Origin: UBA1049 sp964522305
Lineage (GTDB): Bacteria; Bacillota; Clostridia; Oscillospirales; CAG-382
Assembly: GCA_964522305.1 (NCBI GenBank)
Contig: CAZFVM010000023.1
Location: forward strand, 1 to 14,659
Length of the DNA stretch: 14,659 nucleotides
Direction of reading: 5' to 3'
Position 1 is the stretch's first letter. Each line of letters begins with the position of its first letter. Below the pieces are notes generated by a model. The model ran no database searches. It was not told the origin of the DNA and saw only the letters and a list, made by a program, of their open reading frames with translations. Positions 7,244 to 13,272 of this stretch are shown in pieces. A program made the position numbers and the translations under genes.

Positions 7244-8659
7244 ATGAATCTTAAAGATGCTTTGAGTTTGTATACCGAAAGTGGGTTTTATCCCTTCCAT
7301 ATGCCGGGACATAAGAGGAACCCCTTGTTTTGTCCCGGATATTCTTACGGCATTGATATCACGGAGATATCCGGTTTTGATAACAAGCATGATCCAAAGG
7401 GGATTTTGAAAGCCGAAATGAAAAAGGCATCTAAGCTTTATGGTGCCAAGCACAGCTTCTTTCTGATAAACGGCAGCACCTGCGGAATCCTCGCCGGGAT
7501 TTGTTCTTGTACCCAAAGGGGGGATAAAATCCTGGTTGCGCGCAACTCCCACAGATCGGTTTATAACGCCATATATATGCAGGGGCTTGTTCCTGTATGG
7601 TTGATACCCCCGTCGGATATCGCCGGTATAGCCGGCAGTATCACCCCGAGTATGGTAGAAGATGCGTTGGAAAAAGACAGGGACATTAAGTTGGTGGTGC
7701 TAACCTCCCCCACCTATGAAGGCGTTATCTCGGACATAAAAGGTATCTTGGATATTACCCGCAGTCGAGGTGTTGTCTTGTTGGTGGACGAAGCCCACGG
7801 CTCTCACCTGGGACTTGGGAAGATGTTTTGTACAAACTCGGTGCAACTCGGTGCGGATATAGTGGTGCACGGGCTGCACAAAACTCTGCCCTCCCCTACC
7901 CAGACCGCGTTGCTTCATATAAACGGAGATATTGTATCGATAGATAAAGTCGCAAAGTATCTGGGAGTCTTCGAATCCTCCAGCCCGTCTTATATAATGA
8001 TGACAGGGATATCGGAATGCATAAACTTGTTGCAAAACAAAGGCGACCGATTGTTCTTTGATTATGAAAGTCGGCTGACCGAGTTTTTTGATAACATGAG
8101 TGAGTTGCAAAACCTGAGAATTATCCGAGAGGGTGACTTGGAGCACGCCTTTTTGCACGACCCGGGTAAAATTGTTATATATACCGGTAACACCGATATC
8201 ACCGGACCGGAGCTGATGAGAATGCTGGCAGACAGATATCTGCTCGTGCTCGAAATGGCGCTTGGGGATTATGCCCTTGCAATGACAAGTATCTGTGACA
8301 CGAAGAAAGGGTTTGACAGACTGGGGACGGCGTTGTTGGAAATAGACAGTCGGCTGTCTTTAACCGACAAAAGCGTTGAGTTGCAAAGTCTGCCTTACCC
8401 TGAGTGTAATATTCTGCCTGCCGACACGGAGGGGGTAAAGGGCGATTTTGTAACCTTTGTCGAGAGCGAAGGTCGGGTGTGTCTGGAGTTCTTATATGCT
8501 TATCCTCCTTCTGTCCCCATTATTGCCCCGGGAGAGGTTATAAAGAGAGAGCATATAGACTTTGTATCCGGCTCGGAAAAAACGGGGGTAGAAACAAACA
8601 GCTCAAAAGGGCAGATGCCCGAGAGGATTTATGTAGCAAAAAACCACTGTAATCCTTGA
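7244..8659 (+). CDS. Orn/Lys/Arg decarboxylase family protein, PLP-dependent
   Basis: A 471-residue fold-type I PLP enzyme of the Gram-positive SpeA/YaaO type, which decarboxylates a basic amino acid to a polyamine precursor. Family signatures are in order: FHMPGHK (18-24), DITEI, INGST (75-79), RNSHRS, the PLP-binding DEAHGSH with Asp182, HGLHKTL with Schiff-base Lys213, and SPSYIMM (247-253). The small C-terminal domain ends with AYPPSVPIIAPGEVI (about 419-433), where relatives usually have YPPGIP. Which of arginine, lysine or ornithine is used cannot be told from the sequence. I start at ATG 7244 because AAAGGG lies seven bases upstream and the family begins about 18 residues before HMPGHK. 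A GTG at 7226 would add six residues. The stop codon lies inside the -35 of the SCIFF promoter. In many Firmicutes this gene precedes tmk, which is not the case here. Confidence 0.88.
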   Translation: MNLKDALSLYTESGFYPFHMPGHKRNPLFCPGYSYGIDITEISGFDNKHDPKGILKAEMKKASKLYGAKHSFFLINGSTCGILAGICSCTQRGDKILVARNSHRSVYNAIYMQGLVPVWLIPPSDIAGIAGSITPSMVEDALEKDRDIKLVVLTSPTYEGVISDIKGILDITRSRGVVLLVDEAHGSHLGLGKMFCTNSVQLGADIVVHGLHKTLPSPTQTALLHINGDIVSIDKVAKYLGVFESSSPSYIMMTGISECINLLQNKGDRLFFDYESRLTEFFDNMSELQNLRIIREGDLEHAFLHDPGKIVIYTGNTDITGPELMRMLADRYLLVLEMALGDYALAMTSICDTKKGFDRLGTALLEIDSRLSLTDKSVELQSLPYPECNILPADTEGVKGDFVTFVESEGRVCLEFLYAYPPSVPIIAPGEVIKREHIDFVSGSEKTGVETNSSKGQMPERIYVAKNHCNP

Positions 8660-8684
8660 CAACAACCCTTTGATTTGATATCAT
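8656..8684 (+). promoter_or_regulatory. Strong promoter of the SCIFF operon
   Basis: TTGACA (8656-8661), 17 bases, TATCAT (8679-8684), with TG at 8676-8677 for an extended -10. The -35 overlaps the TGA stop of the decarboxylase gene. The predicted start, near 8691, falls on the Shine-Dalgarno sequence AAGGAGAGG, so the leader is only about 15 bases. Confidence 0.82.
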
Positions 8685-8705
8685 AAACCAAAGGAGAGGT
8701 GCTAT

Positions 8706-8852
8706 ATGAAGAGAATTAAAACCATTCAGACCAAGGATTTGAACAAGTCCGCAAAGAAAGGCGGCTGTGGCGAGTGCCAAACTTCCTGCCAGTCAGCCAG
8801 TAAGACCTCCTGCAGCATTGTCAACCAGAAGTGTGAGCAGAAAAACAAGTAA
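8706..8852 (+). CDS. scfA: SCIFF ranthipeptide precursor, five-cysteine variant
   Basis: A 48-residue peptide recognised as SCIFF (six cysteines in forty-five residues), the substrate of the adjoining radical SAM maturase. The leader MKRIKTIQTKDL and the core block KKGGCGECQTSCQS match the family closely. Cysteines are at 21, 24, 28, 36 and 43, only five. The usual next cysteine (QSAC in relatives) is Ser32, codon AGT at 8799-8801, and the usual Thr37 after Cys36 is Ser37, codon AGC at 8814-8816. From memory, Cys32 and Thr37 are the donor and acceptor of the thioether mapped in the Clostridium thermocellum peptide. Either another cysteine is used here or the peptide cannot be matured in the usual way. 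AAGGAGAGG just upstream gives strong translation. SCIFF peptides have been proposed to act in signalling; the exact role is unsettled. Confidence 0.93.
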   Translation: MKRIKTIQTKDLNKSAKKGGCGECQTSCQSASKTSCSIVNQKCEQKNK

Positions 8853-8925
8853 ATTGTCTTTAGACAGATAAACTGTCTTTGGACAAGTAAATTGTCTTCA
8901 AACAGGTAAATTGTCTTTGGACAAA
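8850..8925 (+). repeat. Four tandem 19-bp repeats, each a small palindrome
   Basis: Units start at 8850, 8869, 8888 and 8907 with consensus TAAATTGTCTTTGGACAAG. The first unit includes the SCIFF stop codon. Each unit holds an inverted repeat of the type TTGTC-NNNN-GACAA. Unit 4 is perfect, unit 2 has one changed end base, and units 1 and 3 are less exact. As RNA they form a row of short hairpins between precursor and maturase. As DNA they could be operator-like sites for a dimer. At 19 bases the period is neither a whole number of codons nor two helical turns. Confidence 0.9.
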
Positions 8926-8945
8926 CAATCGGGGTTAAAACCAGT

Positions 8946-8970
8946 TATGCCGGTCGGTCTGACCGGCATA
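8946..8970 (+). terminator. Perfect hairpin between SCIFF and its maturase (attenuator candidate)
   Basis: TATGCCGGTC (8946-8955) and GACCGGCATA (8961-8970) pair perfectly over ten bases, with a five-base loop. No immediate T run follows (AAATTTGC), but an outer pairing of AAAACCAG (8937-8944) with CTGTTTT (8978-8984) could extend it. It is probably a partial terminator or an RNA end-stabiliser that keeps precursor transcripts in excess over maturase transcripts. Confidence 0.6.
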
Positions 8971-9009
8971 AAATTTGCTGTTTTGATCTTAATAACAGGG
9001 TGAATATAT

Positions 9010-10383
9010 ATGGTCCATCGTTATAAAAGTAACGGATATAATATAATAATCGATTCTAACAGTGGGGCTGTCCACTCGGTCGACGAGCTTGCCTATGATG
9101 TAATAGGCTTATACGAAGAGCGCTCAAAAGAGGAAATTGTCGCCGAAATGCTGGTTAAATATAAGGACGACCCCGAGGTTACCGAGGAAGAGCTCTTAGG
9201 GCTGCTGGAAGATATCGAAGGGCTGATAGAAGAAGGAAAGCTCTTTTCGTCGGACCCTTACGCTTCTATAGCCGGGGAGTTTAAGGACAGACAAGCGGTA
9301 GTCAAGGCGCTATGTCTTCATATCGCCCACGATTGCAACCTTGCCTGTAAATATTGCTTTGCCGGGAAGGGCGAATATCAAGGGGGAAGAGCGTTGATGA
9401 GCCTTGAGGTGGGTAAAGCTGCCTTGGACTTCCTTGTCAAAAACTCGGAAGACCGCCATAACTTAGAAATCGACTTCTTTGGCGGTGAGCCCTTGATGAA
9501 CTTTGAGGTTGTGAAGGATATCGTAAAATATGGCAGAGAACTGGAGAAAATTCACGACAAGAATTTTCGCTTTACCCTTACTACCAACGGCGTGTTGCTG
9601 GATGACGAAATAATAGAGTTTGCAAACCGAGAAATGAGCAATGTGGTCCTGAGCCTCGACGGGCGACGGGAGGTCCATGACCGATTGAGGGTAAACCGCG
9701 GCGGGAAAGGAAGTTATGACCTGATACTGCCGAAGTTTTATTCCTTGGCAGAAAAACGGGGACAAAAAGACTATTATGTCAGGGGTACCTTTACCGGGTA
9801 TAACCCGGATTTTGCCGAGGATATCCTGCATATCGCAGACCTGGGGTTTGAGGAAGTATCCATGGAGCCTGTGGTTTGCTCCCCCGACGAACCCTACGCC
9901 ATAAGAAAAGAGCAACTGCCCGAGTTGTTCTCCCAATATGAATATCTTGCCAAAGAGATGCTAAAGCGCAAAGAAGAAGGCAAAGGCTTTAACTTCTTTC
10001 ACTTTGATATCGATCTGGAGGGCGGACCCTGTATAGTCAAGCGGGTTTCCGGATGCGGTGTGGGCACCGAATATATGGCGGTCACCCCTACCGGAGAGCT
10101 TTATCCCTGCCATCAATTTGTGGGGGACGAAAGCTTTGTGCTGGGCAACGTCTTTGAAGGGATAACAAATCAAGAAAAAATAGACTTCTTCAAAGCCTGT
10201 AATGTATATACAAAGGACGAGTGTAAAGACTGCTTTGCAAAGCTGTATTGCTCGGGGGGATGTGCCGCCAACTCATACAACTCCACCGGCAGTATAAACG
10301 GCAGGTATGAAATCGGCTGCGAGCTGCACAAAAAGCGAATCGAATGCGCTATTATGATGAAGGTCGCCGAGGCGGATATGTAG
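9010..10383 (+). CDS. scfB: SCIFF peptide maturase, radical SAM/SPASM (ranthipeptide synthase)
   Basis: A 457-residue radical SAM enzyme that installs a thioether bond in SCIFF. Residues about 1-85 form an N-terminal RiPP recognition element that binds the leader peptide. The radical SAM core starts with HDCNLACKYC: Cys109, Cys113 and Cys116 bind the catalytic 4Fe-4S cluster, and FFGGEPL (156-162) is the SAM-binding GGE motif. The C-terminal SPASM/twitch region carries Cys341, Cys349, Cys367, Cys397, Cys405, Cys408, Cys414, Cys418 and Cys437 for two auxiliary clusters. Everything needed for catalysis seems present, in contrast to the altered precursor upstream. Translation starts at ATG 9010 after a modest AGGGTG. 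No separate promoter is seen, so the gene is likely read through from the SCIFF promoter. A terminator follows directly. Confidence 0.95.
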   Translation: MVHRYKSNGYNIIIDSNSGAVHSVDELAYDVIGLYEERSKEEIVAEMLVKYKDDPEVTEEELLGLLEDIEGLIEEGKLFSSDPYASIAGEFKDRQAVVKALCLHIAHDCNLACKYCFAGKGEYQGGRALMSLEVGKAALDFLVKNSEDRHNLEIDFFGGEPLMNFEVVKDIVKYGRELEKIHDKNFRFTLTTNGVLLDDEIIEFANREMSNVVLSLDGRREVHDRLRVNRGGKGSYDLILPKFYSLAEKRGQKDYYVRGTFTGYNPDFAEDILHIADLGFEEVSMEPVVCSPDEPYAIRKEQLPELFSQYEYLAKEMLKRKEEGKGFNFFHFDIDLEGGPCIVKRVSGCGVGTEYMAVTPTGELYPCHQFVGDESFVLGNVFEGITNQEKIDFFKACNVYTKDECKDCFAKLYCSGGCAANSYNSTGSINGRYEIGCELHKKRIECAIMMKVAEADM

Positions 10384-10415
10384 CCAACCTCAATAACTAA
10401 ATTCTATAATTATTT

Positions 10416-10445
10416 AGCTCCTGTATAACCGGGAGCTGTTTTTTT
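10416..10445 (+). terminator. Intrinsic terminator of the SCIFF operon
   Basis: AGCTCC (10416-10421) pairs with GGAGCT (10432-10437), followed by G and a run of seven T (10439-10445). Confidence 0.85.
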
Positions 10446-10520
10446 GCATACTTTGGGGCGGTGAAAGCCCATATGCTTTGAGCATCCGAAGATAAACCGG
10501 CAGTCACAGTTGTACCTCTA
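10446..10520 (+). other. Foldable non-coding stretch between terminator and promoter
   Basis: This stretch has no reading frame but can fold compactly. CTTTGG (10451-10456) pairs with CCGAAG (about 10487-10492) around two internal hairpins, GGC-GGTGAAA-GCC and ATGCT-TTG-AGCAT, giving a three-way junction. Alternatively GCATA (10446-10450) pairs with TATGC around GGGC/GCCC. Some blocks (GGTGAAA, ACCGGCAGT) recall riboswitch cores, but I could match no known class. It lies upstream of the promoter at 10544 and downstream of a terminator, so it is not a normal leader of the next gene. Confidence 0.3.
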
Positions 10521-10543
10521 CCTGTATTAATAATTTAATTATG

Positions 10544-10571
10544 TTGAATATCAATGGTTTTGTGATATAAT
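10544..10571 (+). promoter_or_regulatory. Promoter of the RnfC/RnfD-like operon
   Basis: TTGAAT (10544-10549), 16 bases, then a perfect extended -10, TGATATAAT (10563-10571). The predicted start near 10578 excludes the in-frame GTG at 10576 as a translation start and supports TTG at 10609. Confidence 0.8.
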
Positions 10572-10608
10572 TGAAGTGACGAATAACAGGTATCTTTGGA
10601 GGTATCAA

Positions 10609-12090
10609 TTGCCTATAACCTTCTTTGGCGGAATCACTCTCAAAAACAAAAAATACGGAAATAAAAGCCAGTTGCAGCGGCTATTTCCTCGCTATGTTTA
10701 TATTCCCTTAGATGAGGGATGTGCTTTGACCGTTAAAATAAGTTCTCCGGTTGCGAAGGGACAAGCCCTTGCAAAAGGTGAGAAAAAAACTGTGTTTGCC
10801 TCGGTGTCCGGAGTGTTTAAAGGCATAATAAAAGACGGGGAACAAAGATACATAGCTATAGAAAACGACCTGGAAAACACCCCTCACAGCGAGCTTGTGG
10901 GGGTGGATAAGCCCTTGACGGCGCTGGACTTTGACGAGATAAGTCGACTTATAGATTACTTAAATATATTTGACTCTACCGACGGGGCTTATGTCCGGGA
11001 AAAGCTCTTAGACCCCCTGGATGAGAAAACACGGTCTGCAAAACGCCTGATTATAAATTGCAGTGAACAGGACAGTTACTCCACCGCTTTGAGAAAGTTT
11101 ATTGAGTCAAAAAGCAAAGAACTTGTCGGCGGAGCAAAAATATTGATGCATGCCCTCGGGGTCAAAAAAAGCATCTTTGTGGTTGAAAGCAACTTTATTA
11201 CCTTTGACCCTCTTATCAATGAGCATATTAACGACCCGACCATGTTTGCCACCGCAAAAATAAAAAGAAAATACCCCATAAACGAGAAAACCATAATCAG
11301 TGCAATATATGGCAGAGAGATACCCCATGGGAAAAGAGCTGTCGATATAGGTTATAGTGTTATCGGTGCCGAAGCGGTGATAAATGTTTATGAATCCTTT
11401 GTTTCCGGCATGCCCCAGGTTTGCAAAGTCGTGACGGTCAGCGGTGAGGGTATAACAATCCCCGCAAACTATATTGTCCCTATCGGTACCCCGGTTTCTG
11501 CCCTAACGAAGGAATCTAAGGGCATGAGAAAAGGCACGCAGAATGTAATAGAGGGTGGAGTTATGGACGGAAAAGTCATATCCGAGTCCAAAGGGGTTGT
11601 TACCCGGGGGACAAACCAAATACTTTACCTCAATAAAATAAGCAAACCGAAGGAACAAAGCTGTGTAAAGTGCGGCAGATGCCTCGATGTGTGCCCTATG
11701 TTCTTATCCCCCTTGGATTATGCGCTCGCTTCTCGCAAAAATAAAACTGACATCTCTGATTATTATGGTGTGCAAGCCTGTATTGAATGTGGGAGCTGCG
11801 AGTATATTTGCCCCAGGGGAATCGGGTTGTTAAAGATAATCAGAAAAGCAAAACAACTGTCGTCAAGAGATAAAAATAGCTTACAAAACGACCCTGAGTT
11901 GTTTGAAGAAGATAAGCCGGAGGACAAGGACGATATCCTGTTACCCTTGATGGAGCTGTACCCGGAGATGAGAGAGAAAACCGACAGAAATGTGGATATA
12001 ACCGTAAACGGGGATGACTTCGATGAGATAGACGAGGATGTCTTGGAGATGATAAACCAACATATGAACCCGGACTCGGACGAGAATTAG
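10609..12090 (+). CDS. rnfC: Diverged RnfC-like ferredoxin-type subunit lacking the flavin/NADH motifs
   Basis: A 493-residue homologue of RnfC, the peripheral NADH-side subunit of the Rnf complex. The N-terminal TFFGGITLKNK and the barrel-sandwich segment FASVSGVFKG match RnfC, as do GREIPHGKRAVDIG and KVVTVSGEGITIPAN further on. Two 4Fe-4S motifs are intact: Cys352, 355, 358, 362 (CVKCGRCLDVCP) and Cys391, 394, 397, 401 (CIECGSCEYICP). The glycine-rich loop (GGAGFPT in typical RnfC) is replaced by IFDSTDGAYVREKL, NGAECEPY by NCSEQDSY, and YPQGGE by YPINEK, so FMN and NADH binding are probably lost. The last 70 residues form an acidic tail. TTG at 10609 is chosen because GGAGG (10598-10602) lies six bases upstream and any earlier start would precede or touch the transcript start. 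RnfD-like follows after 24 bases. Confidence 0.82.
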   Translation: MPITFFGGITLKNKKYGNKSQLQRLFPRYVYIPLDEGCALTVKISSPVAKGQALAKGEKKTVFASVSGVFKGIIKDGEQRYIAIENDLENTPHSELVGVDKPLTALDFDEISRLIDYLNIFDSTDGAYVREKLLDPLDEKTRSAKRLIINCSEQDSYSTALRKFIESKSKELVGGAKILMHALGVKKSIFVVESNFITFDPLINEHINDPTMFATAKIKRKYPINEKTIISAIYGREIPHGKRAVDIGYSVIGAEAVINVYESFVSGMPQVCKVVTVSGEGITIPANYIVPIGTPVSALTKESKGMRKGTQNVIEGGVMDGKVISESKGVVTRGTNQILYLNKISKPKEQSCVKCGRCLDVCPMFLSPLDYALASRKNKTDISDYYGVQACIECGSCEYICPRGIGLLKIIRKAKQLSSRDKNSLQNDPELFEEDKPEDKDDILLPLMELYPEMREKTDRNVDITVNGDDFDEIDEDVLEMINQHMNPDSDEN

Positions 12091-12114
12091 GAAAGGTTAA
12101 GGAGCCGGATATTA

Positions 12115-13188
12115 TTGCCGGTAATGGTTTTTATGACACTTGCCCCTTTTGAACACACCGAAAATTCCTATAGGTCCATAATGACCGATGTGCTGATTTC
12201 TTTGGCACCGGTCATGGTATGGAGCGTCTTTGTCTTTGGCGCACGGGTTTTGACCATTTCGGCGCTGACAGTGATTAGCTGTATTGTCTTTGAGTTTTCT
12301 ATCCGTTTTTTGCTGGATAAGGGGAACTTGAAGTCTGCTCTGACAGCCTCAACGGACTTGACCTCGGTAGTTACCGGGCTGATGATTACCTTTATGCTCC
12401 CTGTTTCTGTACCCTTGTATCTCCCGGTTTTTGCCGCTTTTATCGCTATGGCGGTAAAGCAGTTATCCGGCGGAGTAGGTAAGAACTTGATAAATACAGC
12501 TGTTTTGTCGGTAACAATTTTCAAAGTATTCCTCCCCTCTTTTACCGGAGTGTTTACCAAGCCCTTTGATTATTTCTCTGCTTTTGCCATGGAGCTGGAC
12601 CCGAATGTAGTAGAAAAATTAAGGGTTTTGTCCCCTCTTCAGATGTTGGGCAGAGACCATATCTATGAAGAAGGGGTTTCCAACCTTTTCTTTGGGGTTT
12701 CGGCGGGGAACATGGGAGAGATTGCCATCCTCATGTTGTTTGTCAGCGGGGCATATCTTGTATACAGAAAGATTATAGATATAAAGGGCTCTCTGGCTTT
12801 TGCCGGAACGGTATTTTTACTTGCCTTCTTCCTTCCCATGGGGGACAGCGAGACTATATACTTTATTCTGACCGAGTTGATGGCAGGCGGAGTTGTGCTC
12901 CTTGCCATATTTGCCTGCAACGATTTTACCACTTCTCCCAATCAGCCAAAGGGAAAAATAATCTTTGGAATCGGATGTGGGGCGATTACCATATTTATCC
13001 GATATATGTTCTCTCATTTTGACGGTGTGTATATAGGAGTATTGGTTATGAATTTGCTGACTCCCCTGATAAACAAATTTACAAAAAATGTGCCGTATGG
13101 TATGTTGCAAAAAAGTAAGAGCACAAAGATCGTTGAAGGAAAAAAGGGACTGCTTGATTCGGTAAAACAAAAAAACACAAATAAATGA
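12115..13188 (+). CDS. rnfD: Diverged RnfD-like membrane subunit
   Basis: A 357-residue polytopic membrane protein of the RnfD/NqrB family, with about nine to ten helices. Family landmarks are present: the early PFEHTENSYRSIMTDVLISLAP region, KQLSGGVGKN (115-124), GNMGEIAIL (198-206), and the strongly conserved DFTTSPNQPKGKIIFG region (270-285) that follows the GG-containing helix. In typical RnfD a threonine in a GATPL motif carries covalent FMN. Here the corresponding site reads VLSPL (171-175), so the Thr is Ser and the GA is gone. NxFNPA is also changed to NLINTA. Start is TTG 12115 with AAGGAG (12099-12104) ten bases upstream; ATG 12124 is too far from it. The gene is followed by a strong terminator rather than rnfG, rnfE, rnfA and rnfB. 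Confidence 0.82.
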   Translation: MPVMVFMTLAPFEHTENSYRSIMTDVLISLAPVMVWSVFVFGARVLTISALTVISCIVFEFSIRFLLDKGNLKSALTASTDLTSVVTGLMITFMLPVSVPLYLPVFAAFIAMAVKQLSGGVGKNLINTAVLSVTIFKVFLPSFTGVFTKPFDYFSAFAMELDPNVVEKLRVLSPLQMLGRDHIYEEGVSNLFFGVSAGNMGEIAILMLFVSGAYLVYRKIIDIKGSLAFAGTVFLLAFFLPMGDSETIYFILTELMAGGVVLLAIFACNDFTTSPNQPKGKIIFGIGCGAITIFIRYMFSHFDGVYIGVLVMNLLTPLINKFTKNVPYGMLQKSKSTKIVEGKKGLLDSVKQKNTNK

Positions 13189-13194
13189 AAATCG

Positions 13195-13230
13195 GGTCAA
13201 GGGAAATGCATGTTTTCGCTTGACCTTTTT
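13195..13230 (+). terminator. Strong terminator of the RnfC/RnfD-like operon
   Basis: GGTCAAG (13195-13201) pairs with CTTGACC (13219-13225), extended inward after one G-G mismatch by GAAA with TTTC, and followed by five T (13226-13230). It lies seven bases after the RnfD stop. Confidence 0.88.
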
Positions 13231-13272
13231 ACTCACTGCAAAAAATATACGAATTAATGAAAATGGGAACAG

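Noticed and set aside
8706..8852. SCIFF gene as a pseudogene because one cysteine is missing
   Set aside because: The frame, ribosome site, promoter and all other conserved residues are intact and the maturase is complete, so a functional variant is more likely than decay.
8853..8935. CRISPR-like array
   Set aside because: The repeats are 19 bp and directly adjoining with no spacers, and no cas gene is present.
10446..10510. FMN, cobalamin or NiCo riboswitch upstream of the RnfC-like gene
   Set aside because: Only isolated blocks (GGTGAAA, ACCGGCAGT) match. The full conserved cores and their order are absent, and the segment lies upstream of the operon's promoter.
13220..13251. TTGACC in the Rnf terminator plus TATACG as the promoter of rlmD
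   Set aside because: The spacing is 20 bases and the -35 lies inside a stable terminator stem, so the pair is not convincing.
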